A DNA stretch of 64,000 nucleotides, taken from NCBI RefSeq assembly GCF_013386115.1, contig NZ_JACAOR010000011.1:186001-250000 (forward strand), read 5' to 3'. The position numbers were made by a program, and so were the translations under genes. The notes beneath the pieces were generated by a model. It had not been told where the DNA came from and did no database searches. It saw only the letters and a list, made by a program, of their open reading frames with translations. Positions 1-7,624 of the stretch are shown piece by piece (within the stretch, counting starts at the first letter, position 1; each line of letters starts with the position of its first letter). The stretch is from Pseudomonas gingeri (GTDB lineage: Bacteria > Pseudomonadota > Gammaproteobacteria > Pseudomonadales > Pseudomonadaceae).

Positions 1-868
1 CGGCATCTTCCATGGTGTTGTAGAAGATCGGGGCGATCTTGCTGCCGAAGCAGAAGCCGCCTGCGCGCTTGTTCGGCACGTAGGGAACGTCGTCACCGAA
101 GAACCACAGCACCGAGTTGGTCGCCGATTTACGCGACGAACCGGTACCGACCACGTCACCGACGTAGGCGATCGGGAAGCCGTCGTTGCGCATCTGCTCG
201 ATCTGTTTCATCGGGCCGATGGCGCCTTGCTGGTCCGGGACGATACCGTCACGGGCCATTTTCAGCATGGCCAGGGCGTGCAGCGGGATGTCAGGACGCG
301 ACCAGGCGTCTGGAGCCGGCGACAGGTCGTCGGTGTTGGTTTCGCCGGTGACCTTGAATACGCGCAGGCTGATCTTGTCGGCCAGGGTCGGGCGGTTCTT
401 GAACCACTCGCCGTCGGCCCAGGACTGGATCACGGCCTTGGCGTGGGTGTTGCCGTTACGGGCTTTTTCCGCGACGTCGTGGAAAGCATCGAACATCAAC
501 AGGGTGTGCTTGAGTTGTGCAGCGGCAACCGGTGCCAGCTCGGCGTCGTCCAGCAGGTCGACCAGGGTCACGATGTTGTAGCCGCCCTGCATGGTGCCGA
601 GCAGTTCAACAGCGCGTTTCTTGTCGATCAGGGGGGAACTGACTTCGCCCTTGGCCAGGGCGGAGAGGAAACCGGCCTTGACGTAGGCGGCCTCGTCCAC
701 TCCAGGCGGAACGCGGTTGGTGATCAAGTCAACGAGGAAAGCTTCTTCGCCAGCCGGGGGATTCTTCAGCAGCTCGACCAGGCCTGCGGTTTGTTCGGCG
801 TTAAGCGGCTGGGGCACGATACCCAGGGCTGCGCGCTCTTCGATATGTTTGCGGTAGGCTTCAAGCAC
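1..868 (-). CDS. acnB: Aconitate hydratase B, N-terminal part (cut by window start)
   Basis: Bifunctional aconitate hydratase/2-methylisocitrate dehydratase of the TCA cycle, cytoplasmic. The reverse strand reads MLEAYRKHIEERAALGIVPQ from a GTG at 868, preceded by a GAGGGTAA ribosome site. About 289 codons are present, covering the AcnB-specific N-terminal HEAT-like domain and the start of the swivel domain (GDVVGTGSSRKSATNSV). The 4Fe-4S cysteines lie beyond the window. Identification rests on recognition of the AcnB N-terminus. The start is convincing because the protein begins exactly at the family consensus and no other start is close. Confidence 0.95.
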   Translation of the reverse strand, partial: MLEAYRKHIEERAALGIVPQPLNAEQTAGLVELLKNPPAGEEAFLVDLITNRVPPGVDEAAYVKAGFLSALAKGEVSSPLIDKKRAVELLGTMQGGYNIVTLVDLLDDAELAPVAAAQLKHTLLMFDAFHDVAEKARNGNTHAKAVIQSWADGEWFKNRPTLADKISLRVFKVTGETNTDDLSPAPDAWSRPDIPLHALAMLKMARDGIVPDQQGAIGPMKQIEQMRNDGFPIAYVGDVVGTGSSRKSATNSVLWFFGDDVPYVPNKRAGGFCFGSKIAPIFYNTMEDA

Positions 869-1272
869 AGTTATTACCCTCATCAGTGGTCCCAAATGGG
901 TGTCCGGGACGCTCATCCAGAAATGCACGGCACTCATGCGCTGCGGGGCTTTTTGAGCCGCTTAGCCAGAGTTTCCACGATTTCCAACAGAAGCTGTTTT
1001 CAAAGTTTTACGCCTTCGGAACGGGAGCGGATGAGGGTCGGCGCGAGGATTTCCGGGCGGAAATTCCCACGCCAACGCCGTTCTTCAGGATCAACTGTGC
1101 TCGTGACGCTTTGAAAACAGCTTCCAACGGACATTGGCGCCTAAAAAGGCAGGCCGATTCTACGGCATATTCCAGAGAAAGGTAAGTTAAGCCCTACAGG
1201 TTCGGGGGTGACCCCTCTTAGACAAAGGGCTAACATGCGGACCTGTTTTGCTTTTCCGCGTGCTCCCTGCCC
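869..1272. other. Divergent intergenic region acnB / DUF1289 with long inverted repeat
   Basis: 404 bases between two divergent genes. It must carry both promoters, but I see no convincing -35/-10 pair. The notable content is a perfect 16-base inverted repeat (990-1005 and 1109-1124) and a smaller palindrome midway between its arms (1049-1064). No ORF in it looks like a gene. Confidence 0.6.
990..1124. repeat. 16-bp perfect inverted repeat bounding a 135-bp segment
   Basis: GAAGCTGTTTTCAAAG at 990-1005 is exactly the reverse complement of CTTTGAAAACAGCTTC at 1109-1124. The 103-base interior contains a second dyad, ATTTCC-GGGC-GGAAAT (1049-1064). As RNA, either strand could fold into a long stem with an inner hairpin. 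It may be a structured leader of acnB, a small RNA, or a small non-autonomous element. I could not see target-site duplications. Confidence 0.6.
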
Positions 1273-1743
1273 ATGCCCAATCAGACCATCAAGACTCCCT
1301 GCGTCGGCCTCTGCTCCACTGTTTACGGTGATCTGGTGTGTCGCGGCTGCAAGCGCTTCCACCATGAAGTGATCCACTGGAATGGTTACAACGAGGAGGA
1401 GAAGCGCGCGGTCTGGTTGCGCCTGGAGCAATTGCTGGTGCAGGTGATGGTGGCCAAGCTGGAGGTGTTCGATCCGGTCAGGCTGCGCGAGCAACTGGAG
1501 ACCCGCAAGATTCGCTTCGTGCCGCACCAGTCGGAATATTGCTGGGCCTATCAACTGATTGCCCGCGGCGCGCGGGTGATCAGCCAGCTGGACGCCTATG
1601 GCATGGTGCTGCTGCCGGAGTTCCGCGACTGGAACCTGCCGGAACTGCGCGATGCCATTGATCGGGAATTTTTCCTGCTGTCCGAAGCGCACTACCAGCG
1701 TTATATCGCGCCGGGGTTTCTCAAGGACGCGTTCGGCGCCTGA
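1273..1743 (+). CDS. DUF1289 domain-containing protein
   Basis: 156-residue protein with the DUF1289 signature at its N-terminus: four cysteines in the pattern CVGLC...CRGC (residues 10-30), which look like a small metal-binding or iron-sulfur site. The remaining roughly 120 residues are a helical region not typical of the shorter DUF1289 proteins. The family has no established biochemical function. The gene is monocistronic and ends 30 bases from the convergent universal stress gene. Start chosen at the ATG directly before the conserved PNQTIKTPCVGLC segment. Confidence 0.85.
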   Translation: MPNQTIKTPCVGLCSTVYGDLVCRGCKRFHHEVIHWNGYNEEEKRAVWLRLEQLLVQVMVAKLEVFDPVRLREQLETRKIRFVPHQSEYCWAYQLIARGARVISQLDAYGMVLLPEFRDWNLPELRDAIDREFFLLSEAHYQRYIAPGFLKDAFGA

Positions 1744-1773
1744 GAAACCTGTCGCGGGCCTCCGGCGCCGACT

Positions 1774-2634
1774 TCAACCTCTGGCCAGTTCCTCCAGGTG
1801 ATCGGTGATTTCCTGGGTCTTGAGCACCAGGACGTCGCTTTCCAGTGAGTCCAGGACCACTTCGGCGGTATTGCCGATCAGGGCTCCCGAGATACCGGTG
1901 CGGGCCACTGTTCCGATAACCGTGACCGCCGCGCCGAGCTTGTGGGCCATGTGCGGGATCAGCACGTCCGCGGGGCCTTCGGCGACATGCAGGTGTTCGT
2001 CGTCGATATCGAATTCCGCCTGGAAGGCGCGGCATTGCTCGCGATAGCGGGCTTCGATGGTTTCCTTGAGCTGATACACCGGGTCGGCGGCCGAGAGCAT
2101 GGGCGAAGGATGGGCGGTGATCACATGCAGCCGGCCCTTGGCGAGGCTGGCGATGTCATAGCCATGGTCAATGATGTTGGCGTGCAGGTGCCGATGCTCT
2201 TCGTCCGAGTTGCCGACATCCACCGCGGCCAGGATCACCCCGCCGGCCCATGGCGCTTCGGTCTTGACCATCAGTACGGCGCAGGGGCAGAAGCGCAGCA
2301 GTTTCCAGTCCGAGGGTGTCAGCAAGGCTTTTTTCAGCGGGCTGTCGGGCCGATGTTGCTTGATCACCAGTCCGCAGCCTTCAGCCTGTTGCACGCCGAT
2401 GATGGTGTCGTGCAGGGTTTTTTCCCAGGCCTGTTCCGCGGTGGCACTGTAGCCGTCGTCATGCAACTGGCTCTTGAGCAGCGAGAGCAGGGCGCTGTGA
2501 TCGTGCTTGGGGTCGCACATCAGCAGGTGCAGGTGCGCATCGGTGACCTTGGCGATCAGTTTGGCGCGATTGAGCGCCAGGCTGTGGGCGTGTTCAGGGT
2601 CGAGTATCACCAGAATGCTGCGGATGGCTTGCAT
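1774..2634 (-). CDS. Tandem universal stress protein (UspA family)
   Basis: 286-residue protein made of two Usp domains (about 2-140 and 150-280). The second carries the nucleotide-binding type glycine motif (GTVARTGISGALIGNTAE). Tandem Usps of this kind support survival during energy starvation and anoxia in Pseudomonas. Start is the ATG at 2634 (MQAIRSILVILD), with GGAGAG eight bases upstream; an in-frame start at 2676 would sit inside the promoter and is rejected. A perfect ANR box and a -10 element upstream (see separate entries) indicate induction at low oxygen. Function beyond stress survival is not evident from sequence. Confidence 0.92.
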   Translation of the reverse strand: MQAIRSILVILDPEHAHSLALNRAKLIAKVTDAHLHLLMCDPKHDHSALLSLLKSQLHDDGYSATAEQAWEKTLHDTIIGVQQAEGCGLVIKQHRPDSPLKKALLTPSDWKLLRFCPCAVLMVKTEAPWAGGVILAAVDVGNSDEEHRHLHANIIDHGYDIASLAKGRLHVITAHPSPMLSAADPVYQLKETIEARYREQCRAFQAEFDIDDEHLHVAEGPADVLIPHMAHKLGAAVTVIGTVARTGISGALIGNTAEVVLDSLESDVLVLKTQEITDHLEELARG

Positions 2635-2675
2635 GGTCGGGTCTCTCCGGAGGGTCTGAAGGCGGCATATACACA

Positions 2676-2681
2676 ACTATA
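2676..2681 (-). promoter_or_regulatory. -10 element of the usp promoter
   Basis: TATAGT on the minus strand. It predicts a transcription start near 2669, which places the ANR box centre at about -42. That is the class II activator position. Confidence 0.6.
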
Positions 2682-2704
2682 GTTGGGCTGCGCCGACTCT
2701 GGAC

Positions 2705-2718
2705 TTGATGCATATCAA
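2705..2718 (-). promoter_or_regulatory. ANR/FNR box upstream of usp
   Basis: TTGAT-GCAT-ATCAA is a perfect match to the FNR/ANR/DNR consensus TTGAT-N4-ATCAA. It lies 71 bases before the usp start codon, with a TATAGT -10 at the expected distance. It is symmetric and could in principle also affect miaE, 156 bases away on the other strand. Confidence 0.85.
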
Positions 2719-2873
2719 GGGAGATGGCTGGTGGTCCGGCCCGGGACCCGTATAATCGGCGACCCTGAGTTGCCTGATTCCCTTCTGTCCTGCGAGCCCG
2801 TGTCTGTGAGCCCCATGTTGCCGATTCTTTCGTTGTTCGACCCTGCGTGCCCCGTACTGGCGGGAGCCTTCCT

Positions 2874-3488
2874 GTGAATCTGCCGGAAATCCATGAATTC
2901 CTCGGCTGCCGGACGCCGGACGGTTGGGTGCGAGCGGCGCTGGCCGACCAGGAAACGCTGCTGATCGACCACAAGAACTGTGAGTTCAAGGCGGCGAGCA
3001 CGGCCCTGAGCCTGATTGCCAAGTACCACTCCCATGTCGACCTGATCAACCTGATGTCACGGCTGGCCCGGGAAGAACTGGTGCATCACGAGCAGGTCAT
3101 GCGCCTGATGAAGCGTCGCAAGATCGAACTGCGGCAACTGTCCGCCGGCCGTTACGCCTCGGGACTGCGCAAGGTGGTGCGCAGCCACGAGCCGGTGAAG
3201 CTGGTGGATACCCTGGTGGTCGGCGCCTTTATCGAAGCGCGCAGTTGCGAGCGTTTCGAAGCCCTGGTGCCGCATCTTGACGAAGAACTGGGCAAGTTCT
3301 ACTTCGGCTTGCTCAAGAGCGAAGCGCGGCATTTCCAGGGCTATCTGAAACTGGCCTATCAGTACGGCGATGCCGACGATATCGGCCGGGTCATCGAAAA
3401 AGTGCGGGCGGTCGAACAGGAACTGATCGAGTCGCCGGATATCGAGTTCAGGTTCCACAGCGGTGTGCCCGCCACGGCTATCGCTTAG
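2874..3488 (+). CDS. miaE: tRNA-(ms2io6A)-hydroxylase MiaE
   Basis: 204-residue non-haem di-iron monooxygenase that hydroxylates the isopentenyl group of 2-methylthio-N6-isopentenyladenosine at position 37 of tRNAs. Carboxylate/histidine ligand motifs are visible: EELVHHEQV (helix 2), EARSCERFE (helix 3) and EARHFQGY (helix 4). Start set at the GTG of VNLPEIHEFLG, which has GGGAG eight bases upstream and matches the family N-terminus; the in-frame GTG at 2847 only adds unconserved residues. Its stop overlaps the convergent hicB stop by 4 bases. Confidence 0.93.
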   Translation: MNLPEIHEFLGCRTPDGWVRAALADQETLLIDHKNCEFKAASTALSLIAKYHSHVDLINLMSRLAREELVHHEQVMRLMKRRKIELRQLSAGRYASGLRKVVRSHEPVKLVDTLVVGAFIEARSCERFEALVPHLDEELGKFYFGLLKSEARHFQGYLKLAYQYGDADDIGRVIEKVRAVEQELIESPDIEFRFHSGVPATAIA

Positions 3489-3889
3489 GCACGAACCAGT
3501 TTTTCCAGCGCCGCATCGGCCAGGAACGACGATCGGCTCTTGATCTGGTGATCGCGTACATAACGGTCGATGCGCTGGATCACGAAACCGGGAAGGGTGA
3601 CGTTGACCTTCTCGGTCTTGCCCAGATAGGGCGATATATCCAGCTCCAGCATGCCCCAGCCCATGTCGGCGAAGTCGGGGTTCTTCCGGTGCGAAAGCGA
3701 CGAGGAGGGCATGGGGATCGGTTGTCCGTCCGACGCGATTTCCTCGAGCATTATATGGGCGACCTCGATGGCGGCATTATAAGCCTCCTCGAAGGTGTCG
3801 CCGGCAGTCACGGCGCCGGGAATATCCGGAACCTGGATGCCAATGGCGGTGTGTTCATCACCCCATTCAATGGCGATGGGATATTGCAT
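3485..3889 (-). CDS. hicB: HicB-family antitoxin
   Basis: 134-residue antitoxin of the type II HicAB system. The N-terminal half is the degenerate RNase-H-like fold (YPIAIEWGDEHTAIGIQVPDIPG), which binds and blocks HicA. The C-terminal about 45 residues (KVNVTLPGFVIQRIDRYV...) look like a ribbon-helix-helix DNA-binding domain used for autoregulation. The ATG at 3889 has an excellent AAGGAGGAG site five bases upstream. A second in-frame ATG at 3916 overlaps the hicA stop (ATGA), so a nine-residue-longer coupled form is possible. Toxin-first order is the usual HicAB arrangement. Confidence 0.93.
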   Translation of the reverse strand: MQYPIAIEWGDEHTAIGIQVPDIPGAVTAGDTFEEAYNAAIEVAHIMLEEIASDGQPIPMPSSSLSHRKNPDFADMGWGMLELDISPYLGKTEKVNVTLPGFVIQRIDRYVRDHQIKSRSSFLADAALEKLVRA

Positions 3890-3912
3890 GAGCTCCTCCT
3901 TCGTAACTGGGT

Positions 3913-4095
3913 TCATAGCAGGCCCGCCCGTTTTCTGATGCTTCTGATAGTTCCGAGTGGCAGATCCTTCTTGGGATGTGGTACGGGAATCGAATGAGGG
4001 TTGGTGCTGTGAACGAACACATGATGACTACCCTTGATTCGTTGCAGCATCCAGCCGGCGGCCTCCAGTTCGGCGATCAAATCCCTGCTCTTCAC
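3913..4095 (-). CDS. hicA: HicA-family mRNA interferase toxin
   Basis: 60-residue dsRBD-like toxin that cleaves mRNA on or off the ribosome. The conserved catalytic histidine motif GSHHVF is present, followed by the usual HP..K.L..GT...I.K.AG end. It starts with GTG (4095), with AAGGAG seven bases upstream. The hicA stop overlaps the longer hicB start, so translation of the pair is probably coupled. Full length for the family, and nothing suggests inactivation. Confidence 0.93.
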   Translation of the reverse strand: MKSRDLIAELEAAGWMLQRIKGSHHVFVHSTNPHSIPVPHPKKDLPLGTIRSIRKRAGLL

Positions 4096-4333
4096 CTATG
4101 ACTCCTTTTTCGGGTATGTCAGGGAAGCCTAGCTGTTGCTCTATCAGACATCGGTTTTAAAGGTGTGTCTAGAGTTATCTTTTTGAGGGGCGTGCCGTTC
4201 GTCACGTAGTGGCTGAGACGATCCCGAAACCCTGCCGTTCAGCCCATTTTCTTCTAAGCCCATCCCTCTTATGCCTGAACGTCCCCGGGGCAGGCCTTTT
4301 ATCGGCTTAATACAAAGCTTGCTAACAATTGCT

Positions 4334-4361
4334 TTGACATTCGCTGCCTAAGCAGTAATAT
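4334..4361 (+). promoter_or_regulatory. Sigma-70 promoter of the marR-efflux operon
   Basis: TTGACA (4334-4339), a 16-base spacer and TAATAT (4356-4361). The spacer contains the first operator palindrome, so bound repressor would exclude RNA polymerase. Confidence 0.75.
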
Positions 4362-4385
4362 CCACACAACTCTCTGCCTAGGCAG
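4344..4385. promoter_or_regulatory. Paired MarR operators
   Basis: Two near-identical 12-base palindromes, CTGCCTAAGCAG (4344-4355) and CTGCCTAGGCAG (4374-4385). They start 30 bases apart, about three helical turns. One lies between the -35 and -10, the other 16 bases before the marR start codon. This is a typical layout for autorepression by a MarR dimer. Confidence 0.75.
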
Positions 4386-4401
4386 CTTTCCTGGTGATCC
4401 T

Positions 4402-4884
4402 ATGAAGCATTTCTTGCCGGACGACTTCCACAATTGCCATCTCGGCCTGCTCCTGGGGCGTGCTGCCCTGCTCAAGGACCGGATCATCGACACCCATATG
4501 GTGCCGTATGGCATCACTGCCGCGCAGTTCAAGGTGCTGATCATCATGGCCCAGTTCGGCGTCGACTCCCCGGCCGAGCTGTGTCGCCACCTGTCCCTGG
4601 ACAGCGGCTCGATGACGCGAATGCTCGATCGTCTCGAACAGAAGGAATTGCTGGCCCGCCAACGTTCCGAGGGCGATCGCCGCCAGGTCCGGCTGGTGCT
4701 GACGGCGCAAGGACAGGGCCTGGCAGACCGGCTGCCGGAGATCGGTGCCGATGCGATGAACGAGCTGGCGGGGGCGATTACCCGGGACGAATTGCAAACC
4801 CTGGAAAGTATTCTCAAGAAGATTTTGCTGGCGGCCGGTGACTCGATCATCGAGCTGCGGCTGGGTGGTAAAAATGAACAGTAA
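4402..4884 (+). CDS. MarR-family transcriptional regulator (EmrR-like)
   Basis: 160-residue winged-helix repressor, first gene of the efflux operon. The helix-turn-helix and wing are clear (SPAELCRHLSLDSGSMTRML, then EGDRRQVRLVLTAQG with the wing DRR motif). MarR proteins release DNA on binding phenolic or hydrophobic ligands, which would couple substrate presence to pump synthesis. The two operators immediately upstream support autoregulation. The stop overlaps the start of the outer membrane factor gene by 11 bases. The ligand cannot be read from sequence. Confidence 0.93.
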   Translation: MKHFLPDDFHNCHLGLLLGRAALLKDRIIDTHMVPYGITAAQFKVLIIMAQFGVDSPAELCRHLSLDSGSMTRMLDRLEQKELLARQRSEGDRRQVRLVLTAQGQGLADRLPEIGADAMNELAGAITRDELQTLESILKKILLAAGDSIIELRLGGKNEQ

Positions 4885-6343
4885 AACCCTGCGTGGCGGT
4901 TTGAGCCTGGTGTTCCTGGCAATGGCCCTGGCGGGCTGTGCCAGTTACCAGGGCCTGACGACTTCGGGCGTGAGCCTCGAGGCGAAAAACCTCAGGGCCG
5001 AGCAATCCCTCAAGGGCATTACCTTGTCGCCGGCGGCCTGGCCGACCAGCGACTGGTGGAAAAGCCTTGGCGATCCACAGCTCGACGGACTGATCCGCGA
5101 AGCCCTGCGCGACAGCCCGGACATGCAGATCGCCAGTGCCCGGACCCATCAGGCGACCGCTGCGGCCTATGCCGCCGACGCCGCGCGCATGCCAACCCTG
5201 GATGCCAGCGCCGGTGTCAGCCGTTCGCGGCTGGCACGGGACCAGGACCCGAGCGGGCAGGGTGGCACCTACGACACCGTGCGCAAGGTGGGCCTCGACT
5301 TCAACTACACCTTCGATCTCTGGGGTGGTCAGCGTGACGCCTGGGAAGCCGCGCTCGGCCAGGCCCGGGCCGCCGAAGTCGACCAGCAGGCGGCACGCCT
5401 GACCCTGGCCGGGGATGTCGCCCGGGCCTACAGCAACCTGGGCGAGGCGCATATCGTCTATGACCTGGCCAACGACGATCTCAAGCGCACCCGGCAGTTG
5501 CTCGAACTCGGCCAGCGTCGCCTGAGCGCCGGGATCGACAGTCATTACCAGTACCAGCAAACCGAAAGCCTGGCTGCCAGTTCCGAGGAACAGGTGATCG
5601 ATGCCAGCAGGAAACTGCAGAGTGCCAAGGTTGCCCTGGCGGTGCTGCTGGGCAAGGGCCCGGATCGTGGCAATGAAATCGCCCGACCGAAGATCCTCCA
5701 GCCCGGCGCGGTCGCCCTGCCGTCGACCTTGCCGGCGGAACTGCTGGGCCGGCGTCCCGACCTGGTGGCGGCGCGCTGGCGTGTCGAAGCCGCGAGCAAG
5801 GACATTGCCGCCGGCAAGACCCGCTTCTACCCGAACCTCAACCTGAGCGCCGCGGCCGGCACCGAATCCCTGCTGGGCGATGCGCTGTTCGGCTCGGCCA
5901 GTCGTTTCTTCAGTATCGCGCCGACGGTTTCGCTGCCGATCTTCGACGGTGGCCGCCTGCGCGCCGGGCTCGATGCCAAGGACGCCGATTACGACCTGGC
6001 GGTGGCGCAGTACAACAAGAGCCTGGTCAAGGCACTCGGTGATGTCAGCGACACCATCGGGCAGTTGCGGGCCATGGGCCAGCAGGTCGTCGCCCAGCAA
6101 CATGCGGCCGACATCGCCCAGGAGTCCTACAACACCGTGGTCCAGCGCTATGGCGCAGGCATCGGCAACTACCTGGATGTGCTCACCATCGAGCAGACCC
6201 TGTTGCAGTCCCAGCGCCAGCTGGCGGACCTGAATGCCCAGCAGATCGATCTTTCCATCCAACTGATGCAGGCCCTGGGCGGCGGCTTCCACGCCGAGAA
6301 CATCGCCTCGAACACACCAGACCCGGCCGCACAGCCCCATTAA
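4874..6343 (+). CDS. Outer membrane factor lipoprotein, NodT/OprM family
   Basis: 489-residue outer membrane channel of a tripartite pump. It has a lipoprotein signal peptide with lipobox LAGC (cysteine at about residue 21), followed by two OEP repeats (about 55-255 and 270-470), each with the long helical hairpin that builds the periplasmic tunnel. Start is ATG 4874, inside the end of marR; an in-frame start at 4838 would add 12 residues ahead of the signal peptide and is rejected. Followed 15 bases later by the membrane fusion gene, so outer membrane, adaptor and inner membrane parts are all encoded together. Confidence 0.93.
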   Translation: MNSKTLRGGLSLVFLAMALAGCASYQGLTTSGVSLEAKNLRAEQSLKGITLSPAAWPTSDWWKSLGDPQLDGLIREALRDSPDMQIASARTHQATAAAYAADAARMPTLDASAGVSRSRLARDQDPSGQGGTYDTVRKVGLDFNYTFDLWGGQRDAWEAALGQARAAEVDQQAARLTLAGDVARAYSNLGEAHIVYDLANDDLKRTRQLLELGQRRLSAGIDSHYQYQQTESLAASSEEQVIDASRKLQSAKVALAVLLGKGPDRGNEIARPKILQPGAVALPSTLPAELLGRRPDLVAARWRVEAASKDIAAGKTRFYPNLNLSAAAGTESLLGDALFGSASRFFSIAPTVSLPIFDGGRLRAGLDAKDADYDLAVAQYNKSLVKALGDVSDTIGQLRAMGQQVVAQQHAADIAQESYNTVVQRYGAGIGNYLDVLTIEQTLLQSQRQLADLNAQQIDLSIQLMQALGGGFHAENIASNTPDPAAQPH

Positions 6344-6358
6344 TTCAAGGTACTTGCC

Positions 6359-7561
6359 ATGGCTAGCCCTGCCGAAACAAACGCTGTTGAAAACGCCCCG
6401 GATACCGGCAACTCCGGTAAACGCAAGATCATGCTCTCGGTGCTCGCCCTGGTGGTGATCGTCGGTAGCCTGGCCGTCTGGGGCTGGCACGAATTCTACG
6501 GTCGCTGGAGCGAAAGCACCGACGATGCCTACGTCAACGGCAACGTGGTGGAAATCACACCGCTGGTCACCGGTACGGTGGTGAGCATCGGCGCCGACGA
6601 CGGTGACCTGGTCCACGCGGGCCAGGTGCTGCTGAACTTCGACCCGAGCGATGCCCAGGTCGGCCTGCAGAGCGCCGAGGCCAACCTGGCCAAGACCGTG
6701 CGCCAGGTCCGTGGCCTGTATAGCAACGTCGATGGCATGAAGGCCCAGGTCGTCGCGCAGCAGGCCGCGGTGCAGAAAGCCCAGGACAACTTCACCCGCC
6801 GCAAGAACCTCGCCGCCGGCGGGGCGATCTCCCAGGAAGAGCTGTCCCACGCCCGGGATGACCTGACCTCGGCACTGAGCGCCCTGAGCAATGCCCAGCA
6901 GCAGCTCAACACCATCAATGCGCTGGTGGACGACACGGTGGTGTCCAATCACCCCGATGTCAAAGCCGCTGCAGCCCAACTGCGCCAGGCCTATCTGGCG
7001 AATGCCCGGACCACCCTGATCGCGCCGGTGACCGGTTATGTCGCCAAGCGTACCGTGCAGCTCGGTCAGCGTGTGCAGCCGGGAACCGCGCTGATGGCGG
7101 TGATCCCGCTGGACCAGCTGTGGATCGATGCCAACTTCAAGGAAACCCAGTTGCAGCAGATGCGTATCGGCCAGCCGGTGGACATCGAAGCCGACCTGTA
7201 TGGCAGCGACGTGAAATACAGCGGCACCATCGACAGCCTTGGTGCGGGGACTGGCAGTGCCTTCGCCCTGTTGCCGGCGCAGAACGCCACCGGTAACTGG
7301 ATCAAGATCGTTCAGCGGGTGCCGGTGCGGATTCATATCAACGCCGAGGAGCTGGCCAAGCACCCGCTGCGGGTCGGGCTGTCGACCCAGGTCGAAGTCA
7401 ACCTGCATGACCAGAGCGGTCCGGTGCTGGCCCAGCAACCGCCGCAAAAGGCCTCGTTCACCACCAATGTCTATCAGCAGCAACTGGCTGACGCCGATGC
7501 GGTGATTACCCGGCTGATCCATGAAAACAGCGCAGCGACGACCAAAACCGCGCAACGCTGA
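6359..7561 (+). CDS. emrA: EmrA-type membrane fusion protein (HlyD family)
   Basis: 400-residue periplasmic adaptor. One transmembrane segment lies near residues 21-42, followed by the biotinyl-lipoyl half-motif (TDDAYVNGNVVEITPLVTG), a coiled-coil hairpin (about 100-200), the second lipoyl half (ARTTLIAPVTGYVAKRTVQLGQ) and a beta-barrel domain. TDDAYV is the hallmark of EmrA/VceA/FarA adaptors that pair with 14-helix MFS pumps. It links the EmrB-type pump to the NodT-type channel. Confidence 0.92.
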   Translation: MASPAETNAVENAPDTGNSGKRKIMLSVLALVVIVGSLAVWGWHEFYGRWSESTDDAYVNGNVVEITPLVTGTVVSIGADDGDLVHAGQVLLNFDPSDAQVGLQSAEANLAKTVRQVRGLYSNVDGMKAQVVAQQAAVQKAQDNFTRRKNLAAGGAISQEELSHARDDLTSALSALSNAQQQLNTINALVDDTVVSNHPDVKAAAAQLRQAYLANARTTLIAPVTGYVAKRTVQLGQRVQPGTALMAVIPLDQLWIDANFKETQLQQMRIGQPVDIEADLYGSDVKYSGTIDSLGAGTGSAFALLPAQNATGNWIKIVQRVPVRIHINAEELAKHPLRVGLSTQVEVNLHDQSGPVLAQQPPQKASFTTNVYQQQLADADAVITRLIHENSAATTKTAQR

Positions 7562-7624
7562 GTCGCCAATCCCCGGCTGCGACCCCGGTGGTCGCAGCAC
7601 CTGCCTCGTTCCAAAGGATTCGCG

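Larger units (their letters stand above)
4096..4401. other. Intergenic region hicA / marR
   Basis: 306 bases between divergent genes. The right end holds the efflux operon promoter with its two operators. The left part must hold the hicAB promoter: AGACA at 4146-4150 and TGTCT at 4166-4170 flank a TTTTAAA core and form an imperfect dyad that could be the HicB operator. The rest shows nothing recognisable. Confidence 0.5.
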
